Source: Corylus avellana (lineage: Eukaryota; Streptophyta; Magnoliopsida; Fagales; Betulaceae). Taken from it: DNA of 64,000 bases. The position numbers were made by a program, and so were the translations under genes. Shown here piece by piece: positions 1 to 12,478 of this stretch (its first letter is position 1; each line of letters opens with the position of its first letter). Location of the stretch: positions 21,356,545 to 21,420,544 of the forward strand of contig NC_081551.1 of assembly GCF_901000735.1 (NCBI RefSeq), read 5' to 3'. The notes below the pieces were generated by a model. It searched no databases, was not told the DNA's origin, and worked only from the letters and a program-made list of their open reading frames with translations.

Positions 1-158
1 CAATTGCAGTAACTTATCTTTGTACGTGGCACGAAATGATTGGTAACTTGAATAAGAGAATAAGAGATTACAGAGTAAAGTAATGCTAGATTCGTGGGAA
101 ATTGTTGACTACAAAATAAGGAAGCTTTTTATTGCCATTTGATTCTAATACGGATTAC

Positions 159-266
159 TATTTTTTTTTTTTTTTTACATGTCGCACAAGAGAGGGATGG
201 CGATTTAAACTAGTGACTTCCGCTTCATTAAGCATGTTCCCATTCGATTGAGCTACTTCTTGAGAA
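159..266 (-). mobile_element. tRNA-derived SINE (old, diverged)
   Basis: The element starts with a poly-T run (poly-A tail of the minus strand). It contains a diverged tRNA-like B box and an A-box-like GAGCTACTTCT region on the minus strand. It is flanked by a 14-bp target site duplication, CTAATACGGATTAC, at 145-158 and 267-280. The same insertion is present in the duplicate block at 19010-19121, so it predates that duplication. Confidence 0.75.
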
Positions 267-1979
267 CTAATACGGATTACCTAAAAATAAAGAAAATAAA
301 AACTCTAATTAATACAAATTTAGGGACAACTTTTCTTTGTTAGGGTGGGTAATGATATGACAAGTAGGCATATTAATAACCAGCCATAAATAAAATTTTA
401 GGCACCGCCACACGGGGTTGCCCTTTCTCTCTTTGTTAGGTTCGCTCTTGCTTATAATACTCTAATTTTTATTATAATTTTTTATATAATTTACAAGGCA
501 ATTTATATTTTATAAAAATTAGTGTCATGTAAATTGTCACGTGGTAATTCACATATTAGTAGTTGATATTAGTAAGTGTAAAGTGAATTGTCAGGTCAAT
601 TTTATAGTTGAATACTATATAAACTACTACATCAATTTATAAGAAACATATTGTTAAAAAAGTAACACCCTCATGAGCAATAAGTAAACAATTGAGGTTT
701 CATATATGTTCAACCAAGTATTGATAGAATTATATGTTGACCATCTTGAACAACGATAACAACAAAATCAAGGGAAAATTGTTACATCGGTCCGTGTTGT
801 TTAACTACCCTCTTTGCCCGATTATGAGGGTGGTCGAACTACATTCAAAATTTGATTTTTGAAGGTGGCCGACCCCTCCACCCTACCCAAACCATTTTTA
901 TATGTTTTATTTGAAGATAATTTTGTAATTTCATAAGGGCTATGTTAGAAACTGATTGAAATTTGTACCAAAAAACCATTTTATTATTGAGGCATATCAC
1001 AATGATTTATATGTTCATCTTGAAACTACAATGGTTTATTTGTTACAATGTAAAATGTTAATACATAAAATCAACCAGTGATCACTCATGTCTAGTTGTC
1101 GATTTGAGATCCTTACAAGACAATCAAACGTCAGAGTGACACGCGCAAAGGGGGATGATGGCGGCGGTGCCACCTCTGATGTTTAAAGTTATGAGGTGAA
1201 AAATAAGATATATAGATGAAAAAAAATTGAGGGAACGAGTCATGAGAGCATACCTGAATCTAGCCTCTTACTGACCTTATATAGGTTAAACATCATTTAT
1301 GTCATTATGTCATGTGTCTTCATAAGAAAATTGTCGTCCAAACGACCATTAATTTGGCATTCAATTGTACGTGAATTTGATCATCCTTTCTTTGGTGAAC
1401 TATCTTTTCTAAGCGGGTGCATTCATTATTTTCTATAGATGATGGTTGCCTGATATGAAATTTCCATCCTAGACGTATGCTTCACACAAAATTGGGTTTC
1501 GGTGAGCTTGCTAGTCCTTTGAGCCGCATTCGGGCCGACTATCTTATGGGCCTGATGGGCTCAGACATATACTTCCATTACATAAAACTACAACAATACT
1601 AACAATAAAAGACGTATAAAAAACAAAAGTAAAAAACCTATTTTTGTTTGTTATGACATATAAAGAGAAGTATTTTATTATAATGTCAGATGCTCCTTCA
1701 AAGTATATTCTAAAGGAATATGGGTAAAACCACAAGGACAAATTCTCAGAGTATACATGCGGGCGCCCTTTGATTTTTTTCAATAATGGAAAAATTGGCA
1801 CGACGCTCTGGCCAACAGGTTGGCGCGTGATTTGAATATTTTCAGGCTGCGGCAACAATTCAATAATTCAGATCCAAACAATGAACATCAAAAATCAAAA
1901 TGCTTGGAATATAGCATCTCTCCCTCCTTTATATCATGCATTTGTTACCAAATGCTTGTCAGTATTTCATTTGAATTTT

Positions 1980-2001
1980 GAGAGAGAGAGAGAGAGAGAG
2001 A
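1980..2001. repeat. (GA)n microsatellite
   Basis: About eleven GA units. The paralogous site near 29035-29046 is shorter and interrupted, so it is variable between the two blocks. Confidence 0.9.
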
Positions 2002-3103
2002 ATATATAATGCAAACCATTGGAAGACAAAAAAATATATACTTGGAAGCATCCAGTAGATTGAAGTGAAATTGAGAATTTGGGTGGCAAATCTGAAAAGC
2101 TTTTTCAAAAGATTGCTGGGCTTTTGCTTTATACAAGTCATTTACAAGTTAATGCGACAGTCTCTGTGTGACAAGTCGTTAAAATGTGGATAGTTTATAC
2201 GACACATAGTGTCAATTAATGCAACACTTATCATGTTAACCACTAAAATATAAATTATGACATGACAATTTATGTGTCACTCATTTTCATAAAAATTGGA
2301 TTGTCATGTTACTTTGTAGGAGTTTATAGTAAACGTTGTAATACCCCAAACATTTTTCTTGAAAAAAAATGTAAAAGGGAATATGATATCCCTTAGAAAG
2401 TTTATGTGGATATTGTTAAAATATTAATTAAATAATTAAATTTTATAGTTTTGTACTGGTTTAAGCTTTTGTGATAAACGGTGATTTAATGTATATATAC
2501 AACATAAGTACATCATCATGATTGGGAAACAATTTCATTGAAAAATTAAAGTAAATTTCTTGTATAATCCTGACCCCTAAAAGCATATGGGTTTATCAAA
2601 AATCCCCAATTATGACCATGGGTTGACTTAACTGATTACTTCCAACTAAAATACTAAAAATAAAGTAAAATAAAAGAATATGTGGGAAATGTATCAAATA
2701 AAAATAAAAAAAGATAATGGAAATTAATTTTATACTTATAATTTTGATGACATGTTTAAGGCGTGTTGATTGATGATTATGCACCAAAATAAAAGTAGTA
2801 GGTGGCCAAAGCACGTTACATGCAAGTAAAGTATTTGGGGACAGCTAAGCCCTCTGTGCTTTCTAAAGAAACAAAAGACAAAAGATTTATATTGCTTGAA
2901 TCGCAATTGGTGCCACATTATTTGGTCAAATCATTCTTTGTTCCACAAAATTTCTGTATATTATATTTACACCCTAAATTTCATTTGGCTGTTGAGCACC
3001 GGCTAGGAACACTAGGCCTGTTAGATGGTTCATCATTACAGAATAAGAAAGAAAAAAAGATTTATTTATTTATTTATTTTTTTTGCTTTATTTTATTTAG
3101 TTA

Positions 3104-3259
3104 GAGCTCATTTCAAAGTGAGATTTTAAAAATTATGTTTTTAAAATCGTACAAACATTTGGTAAAACATGTTAAAATCGCAATCTTAATCACTCAAAAA
3201 TTATAATTTAGTTTAAAAACGCAGATTATTTATTTAAAAATACACTCTCAATCGGGCTC
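3104..3259. mobile_element. Tourist-like MITE
   Basis: A 156-bp AT-rich non-coding element with imperfect terminal inverted repeats (start GAGCTCATTT, end ATCGGGCTC) flanked by TTA and TAA. This fits the 3-bp target duplication of PIF/Harbinger-type MITEs. Its counterpart in copy B is 30164-30335. No coding capacity is seen. Confidence 0.5.
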
Positions 3260-4265
3260 TAATAGAGAAAAGAATTATTCAAATCCAACACAATCATCAC
3301 TAATAAATGTTGCACGTAAATATAGAAAGTACTGCAACTTCTCTATTTCTTTTTTTTTTTTTTTTTTTTTATTATGGGGTTTATATACGAAAAATATTTA
3401 GTATTTTGAATTATTTGTTAATAATTTTGAAAAAAACATTTTGTATTTTAAATTATTTTTAGTTTTGAAAACTTGCGATTATCAAACAAGGTCTCTTGCT
3501 TGAGCTCTCAATCATGTGCCAAAAAATACAACTATTTTTAGATTCAAATCCAGATAATTTTTGCCTTTAAAAAAAAAAATAAAAAATCAGATAATGTTTG
3601 CAAGATATCCACAAGGGCGTGTTTGGAAAGTATCGCAAAGGTCAGGCAACGAGCGAAAAAGGAGAAAAGCACTAATGAGGGAAAGCAATGTAAATACCCA
3701 AATATACGGGTACCAAATCTAAAATGACTTATCTATACATAATTCCTTTTTTTATACCATGTTTGAAAGTGGCAGCGGCAATTCCCAGAGAGAAGAGAGA
3801 TTTTGGGGAGAGACAAACGCGCCCAATACTCTTTCTGTGAGATTAATTTTTTTTTTTTTCTTTTTTCTATACGTGTATTTGAATCTTTTAAATTCCATTT
3901 TCATGTATTTCCGGAAGTCCCAAGTTTGAGTTTTTCGGAAGGAGAGGCCATGGTTTCGATTGGGTGATTTTAGGGTTTGGAAATTCTGCTTCACCGGAGA
4001 TTTTCTTCTCAGCTAGCTCCGTACGGTAATTGATTCTTAAGTTTGTTCAACTTCTGTGGATTTTTGTTGTTGTTGTACTTAATAGTGTTGCATAGAGATA
4101 TAAAATGTTGAGTAATTTGCAGTCCAATCCAACAGAGACTTAGTTATTACGTTTGAATTTTGTTATGATTTAGAATTTTTTCATTGTTGTGACGAATTTA
4201 GAGTTCTGGGTTTTATTTAATCTGATTTTTTGTTTTTCATATTTTTGGGGTTTTTGTGGAAAAAG

Positions 4266-7200
4266 ATGTTGTCGAAAGTTGAAGCTGGGAAGAAGATTAG
4301 TGAGGATTCAGGTAATGCGAAGTTGTTGAATGAGATTGAAGCTATAAGCAAAGCCCTATACGTGGATAAAAACCCATCTAGGAGTTTGATTTCTAGGGCC
4401 AATACTCGGTCCAAATCAACCGGAAAAACCCACTTACCAGATCCCAAGTCAAAGCTTAAACTTGGTGAGGAGGACTCATCACGCAAGGACAAGAAGTCCA
4501 TTTGGAATTGGAGGCCATTGAGGGCCCTTTCCCATATCCGAAATCGTAGGTTTAACTGTCGTTTTTCTCTACTAGTCCATTCCGTCGAAGGGTTACCCTC
4601 AAGTTTTAATGATGTTAGTCTTTGTGTGCATTGGAAGAGGCGGGATGGGGTCTTGGTCACGCGTCCATCGAAGGTTTTTCTAGGCATCACAGAGTTTGAA
4701 GAGAAATTGAGTCATACATGCTCTGTTTATGGTAGTAGGAGTGGACCGCACCATTCAGCAAAGTATGAGGCGAAACATTTTTTGCTCTATGCTTCTGTGT
4801 ATGGTGCGCCGGACCTTGATTTGGGGAAGCATCGGATTGATCTCACAAGGCTGCTGCCCCTGACTTTGGAGGAATTAGAGGAGGAGAAGAGCTCAGGGAC
4901 GTGGACTACGAGTTTTAAATTGTCAGGAAAGGCTAAAGGCGCTATGATGAATGTTAGTTTTGGGTATTTAGTGATTGGTGATAATCCCGGTGCACCTGGA
5001 AATCCTGAGGTGTTGAGTTCAAGGAAGAATAGTCGGAGTATGGCTAAAGCAGAGATGAAACTTGGTCAAGGTGGTGGCTGGAGCAGAATGCACCGTGCCG
5101 AAAGTCTTCCTGGCATAACAAACCAACTGTATCGTGCTGCATCACGGTCGGTGGAGAACATAAAAGATCTTCATGAGGTTTTGCCAATATCAAGGTCGGA
5201 ACTTGCCAGTTCGGTGGATATTCTATATAGAAAATTTGATGAAGACATGTTGGATTGTCCAGTTGATAAGCCTGAACTTAATGCTTTTACTGAACATATT
5301 GAACCCGCCAGACCAAATTTGAATCCCTTGTCTGACTCTGGTAAAGAAATTGTTGAAACTGAGTGTGAATATGACGAGTTTTCTGTAATTGAACAGGGCA
5401 TAGAATTGTCATCAAAGGAGTCTCTGGAATCGGAGGAAGTAGTTGTAAAGGCTGCCAATGTTGCTTCAGTAGAAAGTCCTGACATTGAAGTTGACGCTGG
5501 TGTACAGGTAGCATTTGAGGTGAGCACTGAGCTTGATCCCAAGGATGAGGAAACTGGTAGATGTGTCAATGAGCTTGCATTACATGAATGTGCTTCAAAT
5601 GAGGATGACATATGCACCAAAGAAGCACTCATGAGAGAGTTAGAGTCAGCTTTAAATAATGTGTCAGAATTGGAGACAGCAGCACTAGAATCTCCAGAAG
5701 ACCATGAAAACTACATGGAGTTTGAATCGGATTATAAAACAAATAGTAAAGGAAAGTCACTTAGCTTAGATGATGATACTGAATCCATTGCAAGTGAGTT
5801 CTTAAACATGCTGGCAATAGAACATAATTCGTTTGGCTTGAGTTCTGAGAGTGAGGCTGAATCCCCAAGGGAGCGTCTGTTAAGACAATTTGAGGAGGAG
5901 GCCCTTGCTGGGGGCTGTTCTTTGTTTGATTTTGATGTAGGCAGTGGGGACCAAGCAGAAGGTGACTACAATGCTCCAACTGGCTCTGTGTGGGGAAACT
6001 TGTCTGAGGGTTTTGAATTTTCATCGGTGATTCAAGATGTGCAAAAGGAGCATCAGATAGCAACTCAGGCAGAGAGCAGCAAAACAAGAGCCAAAATATT
6101 GGAAGACCTGGAAACAGAAGCCTTAATGCGTGAATGGGGCTTGAATGAGAATGCTTTTCAACATTCTCCACCAAAAAGTTCTGATGGATTTGGAAGCCCA
6201 ATTAATTCACCTCCTGAAGGGCCAGTTGAATTGCCTCCTCTTGGAGAAGGGTTAGGTCCTTTTCTTCAGACAAAAAATGGAGGTTTTGTTCGGTCTATGA
6301 GTCCCTCTGTTTTCAGCAATGCAAAAAACGGTGGGAGCCTGATTATGCAGGTTTCTAGTCCAGTCGTCATACCTGCAGAAATGGGTTCTGAGATAATGGA
6401 GATATTGCAGTGTTTGGCCTCAGTGGGAATTGAAAAGCTTTCTATGCAGGCCAATAAGTTGATGCCTTTGGAAGATATCACCGGAAAGACAATACAGCAA
6501 GTGGCATGGGAGGCAGCATATACTCTGGAGGGATCTGAGAGGTTTGTGAGACCAGTTTTAATTTTCTTGGAAGTCATATACTTCGCCTTTCTTTCTATTT
6601 GATGTCTTTTGGTCAAATGCTATCTTGATTGTACATTATCTCTTCTTGGCGCAGGCAACCTTTATTGCAGCATGAAACGGTGGTTGAACAAGAGATGTTT
6701 GGTGGGCAAAAGAGAGTTAGCAGGAGGTCAGCCGAACCCAGGTCTAATAACTCTAGTTCTGTCTCAATAGGCAATAAAATGGGGTCGGAATATGTCTCTC
6801 TAGAAGATCTTGCACCTTTAGCTATGGATAAGATTGAAGCACTTTCAATGGAAGGGTTGAGAATACAATCCGGGATGTCAGATGAAGATGCACCTGCAAA
6901 CATCAGTGCAAAGTCAATTGGGGATGTTTCGGCCCTTCAGGGCAAGGGGATTAACATCAGTGGGTCCGTAGGTTTGGAGGGAGCTGCTGGATTGCAATTG
7001 TTGGACATAGAAGATGGTGGCGATGATGTTGATGGATTAATGGGCCTCTCATTAAGTCTTGATGAATGGATGAGGTTGGATTCTGGTGAAATTGATGATG
7101 ATGATTGTATCAGTGAACGCACTTCTAAAATCCTTGCTGCCCATCATGCTAACTCATTGGACTTGATCCGTGGAGGTTCGAAGGGAGAGAGAAGACGGGG

Positions 7201-7810
7201 CAAAGGCTCTAGCAGAAAGTGTGGTTTACTGGGGAACAACTTCACAGTAGCCCTAATGGTGCAACTTCGTGATCCACTACGAAATTATGAGCCTGTTGGT
7301 GCACCAATGCTTGCTCTTATTCAAGTAGAGAGAGTATTTGTCCCGCCAAAGCCAAAAATATACAGCACAGTTTCAGAAGTAAGGAACAGTATTGAGGACG
7401 ACGAGTCTGAGTCAGCAGTAATGGAAACAAAGCACGAAACAAAAGAAGAGAAAACTTCTGAAGAGGAGGGCATTCCTCAGTTTAAAATCACCGAAGTCCA
7501 TGTTGCCGGTTTGAAGACTGAGCCTGCAAAGAAGAAGCTTTGGGGTACCTCGACCCAGCAGCAATCTGGTTCCCGCTGGTTGGTTGCTAATGGAATGGGG
7601 AAGAACAATAAGCATCCCTTTATGAAGTCAAAGGCTGTTGCTAAGTCCGCCGCCCCGGCGACAATGAAGGTGCAACCTGGTGATACCTTGTGGAGCATCT
7701 CATCTCGTGTTCATGGTACTGGAGCTAAATGGAAGGATTTGGCAGCATTAAATCCACATATACGAAACCCCAATATTATCTTACCAAATGAAACTATCAG
7801 GCTGCGATGA
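4266..7810 (+). CDS. PMIR1: PMI1-related NT-C2 protein with C-terminal LysM-like domain (copy A)
   Basis: Two exons, 4266-6541 and 6655-7810, joined across a 113-bp GT-AG intron whose junction restores an Arg codon (ERQPLLQHE). The product is 1143 residues. The start is the ATG of MLSKVEAGKK, which matches the start I recall for this family. Residues about 93-240 form an NT-C2 (EEIG1/EHBP1-type) domain. A long acidic, Ser-rich middle and a conserved C-terminal region follow. The last 48 residues (about 1096-1143) read as a LysM-like fold (VQPGDTLWSIS, then LAALNPHI and the closing IILPNETIRLR). Arabidopsis PMI1 and its relatives act in chloroplast and nuclear photorelocation and actin organisation; length and layout fit PMIR1 better than the shorter PMI1. 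A 5' UTR intron is likely (donor at 4026). The gene appears intact. Role is inferred from the family. Confidence 0.88.
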
Positions 7811-8984
7811 GTGGAACATGTAATTTGGATCTTGCCTGTGATTGGTTTCAGCTTCGATAGGAGGCAAAGGTTGGTGAGTTTTGATTGTGGGGTGTTCTCT
7901 TGTATCTACTTCAAATATGGTCATCCAATACGTATACATGCACTACGAGATAAAAGATGAATGGTTTTGCTCTATCTTCGTTTTTCTTTTGTAAATCCAT
8001 TTGTAATTATGCATGTTTGAAGGAATGGTATTTTCTTTGACAGTAGCTAGTACTTGCATGCAAGAATAATACAGAAGTTGTGGACTTTGTAGAAGAGAGG
8101 TGTTTCAATTGCTTTTCATTTGCATTTTTTTTTGTGGCCAGCCTCTGGATTCAGTGTGCTGAAGAATGAAGATGAAGAGAATTTGTATTACAGAAACTTT
8201 GATGCGTTTCTTTCCCTCTTGTCTTCTGTCCTTTGTTCCTTTCTTTCTTTCTTTCTTTCTTTCTTCTTTCTTTTGTTTTTTTCTAAAAAAAAAATAAATA
8301 AATTATGAAATGATAGTGTCATCAAATGAGGTCTTAGACTCTTTGTATGTAGTTACGACGATAATAGTTTTTGTGGCTAATGTGAGAATTTTGACCTTAT
8401 TATAAGTTTTGGGAAATAAGCTTTAGCCCCCTAAACTACTATCACTTTGTACTTATGCCACCAAATTTTAAAAAATGACACATGGACCCTCAAACTACTA
8501 TTCCGTGTCAAATAAGTAATTTCGTAGGCAATTGGCATGTAAAAGACGAAAAAGCAGTCATGTGAGGTGTGTGTGACTATTTTTGCATTTAACTTCCAAA
8601 AATGCCCTTAAATTTTGTCATGCCAACTAAATAAAATCTTAGGGTCTAAAATAGTAACACTTTAAACCAACCATATTGAATTTCCACAATGAATCACCCA
8701 CCCCTCTTACTCTTCCACACCTAGCCTTAACCACCCTTAACCACCATAATCGTTGTTGCCACCACCATCGTCAACCACCATAAACCCTGACCGTGCTGTC
8801 TTCTCCCAAACAGATAGCCCTGACATGAAAAAATTTAAGCTACAAATTGGAGGAAATAGAAGTTAACTGGAGGTAAAGGTCACCTTGAACATGTCATGCT
8901 GCAAATCAGCAAGAGAAAAGAAATTTTCCATTCTCTACAATCTTTGCCTCACACCTCTTCATATTCATCTTCAACTGTCTCTTT
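7811..8984. other. 3' UTR and intergenic DNA
   Basis: This holds the 3' UTR of the preceding gene, a (TTTC)n microsatellite near 8240-8270, and AT-rich spacer that is repeated at 34909-36092. I see no gene. The short reading frames here are low-complexity. Confidence 0.6.
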
Positions 8985-10900
8985 AGGTATTACATATTTT
9001 TCCTTAAGAAAACCATACTTATTGAGAATCCATAAATTCATCTTAACGACATTGCTGATGAAAACAACACCTATTAGCGCCAACCATGTTAAGATTGATA
9101 TCTAAGTTACATCATGCAGCATGCTCTGCACATTAACACTTTCCGGCGACATGTGCTCCAGAGAGATGAAGTATGTTAGCACTTGTGTAGTGATGGCAAT
9201 CCACATTATCACCATTTGAATCCCTATCCTTCCATTTCATGCGTTTGATCGATAACCCGCTGACAAGTAGAAGAATTATGCTTAGAGATGCAAGGAAAGC
9301 AATTGTGTTCAAGATCATGAACTGGCCATACTGAAATGAATTCCTATGCTCCATAACCGATGTTCTGGCAGTGTGTGGTTTCTCCTGCAGGTCATCTTGC
9401 CAAACACCTCCCGGCGGGGTTATTCCGGTTTGAAAGGCCACGGTTGCTATCAGAGATACCACCACCATTAATGCACTTCGCTTTCTTCCAAGCCAATCAA
9501 TATGTTTATGCTTGGGTTCCTCTGGCTTCTCTGTTGAGATTAATGGTGAGGTTAGAGATGCTGTGATTCGAGGAATTTGTGCTGGAACCCAGTCATGCAC
9601 AATTGAACGTGTATCTTTTGCAGTTAAAGCCCCTGCAGCTCGAAGCAAATCCTCAATGTCCATATCCCTCAAATCTCTGGGGCTCTATTCCAGAATGTCT
9701 AACACTGTAGAGCCGTTTGTATTCAATACCTTCACATCCACACCAGTATTAGCAAGCAAAAACTTTGTAGCCTGCAAAAGAGTAATGAAATTCATCACCA
9801 GAAATAACTACCAATTCAGACAGCAAGTCGAAAATACAAAGGACAATAAAATTTTTGACATATTCTTATATGTGATTTCAAAACGTGTGATTTCAAAATG
9901 CAGTTAATGAAAACACAAATTTTTAAAAACGAGTACAGCATTTGGTAAAACTGGATCAAAATTTGCAAATATCCATTTTCAAATAAGTTAAGTACCAACA
10001 CAAGCCTAAGCTCATTTTTACTAGATAACACATTATACATGCTTCATTCCCTTTGCCCACATTCCAAATTCCCATTCCCAATCAAAGATTAAGTTCCAAA
10101 TTTGTAGTTCAAATTCAAATCGAATCCAATTACTTCAAAGACTCCTCCGACTTCACTTATAAGATTGTCCAAAATACATATTATTCTCACGTATATTTTT
10201 AATAGAACACGTGAAAATTCCGCGTGCAACTTGTTAGAAATTATTGAGAGGAAAACTTTGTCCAACCATCAAATCATAATCTTTATATATATAAGGATCA
10301 AAATTGGTAGCATGGAAAAAGAATACCCTCAATATGCTTTTTGGCCACAGCAATATGCAAAACAGTATTCCCGTCACAATCCTTCTAATTCAACAACTCA
10401 TGGGTTTTCCCAATTGCCTCAACCACCACCTTCAACCGTTCCAGCCTATTATGCCGCCCCACGCACAAGTGCAACACCGTTTCACCTCGGTCCGTCAGCA
10501 CCCGAGCAGACTCAGTGTTGACTCGAACCAACTCGCTCACCACCTCGACTCGCCCCTTAAGCGCCGCCACGTGGAGGGGTGTCCTCCCATCCTGGTTCCT
10601 AACCATGCAAGCCTCAGGCTTCACAGCCAACAGCTCTCTGACTATCCCCAGGTGCCCTTTTGCTGACGCTAGGTGCAAGGGAGGCGACCCGTGCGAGTCA
10701 AACTCGGAGGCCAACTCGGGCTTCTGACTCAGTAGCTCCTTGACGAAACCCAAGTGGCCCAGCATGGAAGATATGTGAAGGGGAGTCTATGAGACGCAAG
10801 AAACGATGGCTCTGTCAAGAATAAGAGGGTCTTCTGCGAGCAATTCTTCAAGGGTCGAAATATTTCCTTCCATTGCTGCCTCTGAAAGCCTCTTCTCCAT
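8985..10900 (-). pseudogene. BDA1-like ankyrin/PGG-domain membrane protein, pseudogene (copy A)
   Basis: Exon 1 begins at the ATG at 10898-10900 (MEKRLSEAAM) and encodes several ankyrin repeats (TPLHISSMLGHLGFVKELL, PPLHLASAKGHLGIV, TPLHVAALKGRVEVV, TVLHIAVAKKH). Exon 2 begins at 9771 after an AG acceptor and encodes the end of the repeat region, a PGG-domain segment (TGITPPGGVW) and hydrophobic helices. Family members of the BDA1/ACD6/ITN1 type act in membrane-associated defence signalling. Three in-frame stops break it: TAG at 10787-10789 (aligned with Glu), TAG at 10385-10387, and TAG in LE*SP near 9688, where copy B has Gln. A frameshift near 9230 scrambles the last helices and the normal stop is lost. 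It cannot make the family protein. Confidence 0.85.
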
Positions 10901-11914
10901 CTCTCTTTGTCTCCTCTCTCTTTCTTCTGCAACTTTTCTGTCTGAAACTCCTCGTACTGTCCCGTGGGTTGTGGATTCGAATCAGTGGGTTGTCGGGTTT
11001 CGTTCGGGAAGTTCGAGATATGTGGTTGTTTGGAGAATCTATGGTACCTCTTCCGTACCCTCGGACACCCAATGAAAGAAGATAGCAGTCGACAGAGACT
11101 TGACATGGTGGGAATGTGGGATGCTTAAGGTCAATGGTTTTGGAATTTTGAGAGACAAAATAACAGATTAAGATTTACGTCAATTTATCTAACTAAATTA
11201 GTACTAATAGTAATTTGGACATATAAAATGAAAAAGTTTAATGTAAAATTTAACTGTCTAAATAAATTTTAAACCGTTCAATCATTTATTTGATCGCATT
11301 AACTGCTCAAATTGTTAACGGTAAATCTTTATCTAGCCCCATCTCCAACAATTATCAAAAGACAACAACAAAGTGGAGCCCTATAGAATTAGTTGACATT
11401 AATGTTAGGTTCCTCTCCATTGTCTGAAAACTGAGAAGCCAGAAGTGCATTTGGTAGGGTGTTTTTTTTTTAAGTTTGGTAATGGAAGGAATAGACGAGA
11501 AAGAAGTGCAAAAGAAAACAAAGAGTTCTATAAAGATTGAGTTTGTAAGCCATTTTTTATAATGTGTTTTGCTATTGCACTAAGGGTTTGGATGGTGGAA
11601 GATGTGGGCACATATTCCCATTAGAGCATTAAAAAAAACTGATACGATAGTTTACGAGATACTTATAAATTGTTAAATTTTATTGTTCAACTTTTTTACC
11701 CGCATAATAGTATTGTAACCCTTATATAGACGGTCACCATGTGAAGTGAATTTGCAAAATAATTATAGTACGTAAATAATTTTCTCCGAATAAATTTGAG
11801 GTTAATAGGATTAGTGTGTGAATATTGGCTCAAAAATGTGGTTAAGCCCGAGACCCAACCAAGTTTAAGGCCCACTACTACTAGGATCCATAAGAGGCCC
11901 AAGAAAGCCTAACA
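10901..11914. other. Intergenic, no gene recognised
   Basis: AT-rich spacer upstream of the ankyrin pseudogene, ending at an N run. The short reading frames at 10729-11106 are other frames of the ankyrin exon and its 5' flank. I see nothing functional. Confidence 0.5.
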
Positions 11915-12014
11915 NNNNNNNNNNNNNNNNNNNNNNNNNNNNNNNNNNNNNNNNNNNNNNNNNNNNNNNNNNNNNNNNNNNNNNNNNNNNNNNNNNNNNN
12001 NNNNNNNNNNNNNN
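11915..12014. other. Assembly gap (100 N)
   Basis: Exactly 100 N; the real size is unknown. It separates the ankyrin pseudogene 5' flank from the PAL-A 3' flank. Confidence 0.99.
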
Positions 12015-12478
12015 GCCCTATTGGGACGTGCAAGATTTTCAATATAACATTATTCAATTCTAATTTATTCATTAAGAAATATGTGAAATTTTAATCTAAG
12101 TCTCGAAAGTTTTAAAAAGTCACAATTAAATTCTCAAATAATTAAAAAATCGTAATCATAATCAAATCCTTCCACCAGTAAACATAATAACCGACGGTTT
12201 TGACAAAATAATCTTGGTTTATATGTACATGAATTATTACTATACAAGACTCATAGTCATGTAAAATTAAAATTATTTATGGATTTGATTGTAATGTTTT
12301 CAACTGTATTTGATCATTGTATATACTTTAATGCTAAAATAGGTAGAGAGAGAGAGAGAGAGAGATGAAAAATGAAAAGATATTATTAATTCCAGTCGAT
12401 CTTTTAGGCTCGATGTTTACAACAGAAATGTTTGGGGACTAATTCGTAATCACATACAAGCGTTACAAAAGAAGAGGA
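12015..12478. other. 3' flank of PAL-A, homologous to the PAL-D 3' flank
   Basis: About 12270-12478 is the inverted counterpart of the sequence after PAL-D (61860-62217). It includes the GA run at about 12345-12366 and the ATGAAAAATGAAAAGATATT stretch. It carries the empty site of the SINE found at 62093-62198. Bases 12015-12270 show nothing recognisable. Confidence 0.7.

Larger units (their letters stand above)
1..9925. repeat. Segmental duplicate block, copy A
   Basis: This stretch is repeated in the same orientation at 18622-20705 plus 28933-37030. Bases 1-1857 match the first part and about 1879-9925 match the second. It holds the PMI1-related gene A and the 3' part of the ankyrin pseudogene. 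Homology stops near 9922, inside the ankyrin intron. Identity is very high by eye, with scattered single-base differences, a few small indels and SINE insertions. Bases 1-4020 contain no gene I can support; they hold a SINE, a GA microsatellite (1980-2001) and a Tourist-like MITE. It could be a recent duplication or two haplotypes retained in one scaffold. Confidence 0.9.

Noticed and set aside
1544..1858. 104-residue minus-strand frame, kept in the twin block at 20393-20704
   Set aside because: No known domain, no start context or introns; conservation is explained by the recent duplication.
2802..3104. 100-residue plus-strand frame, also at 29877-30164
   Set aside because: Runs into low-complexity sequence and a MITE; no family resemblance; the C-terminus differs between copies.
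5171..6201. Antisense frames inside the PMI1-related genes
   Set aside because: By-products of the codon composition of the real exon on the other strand.
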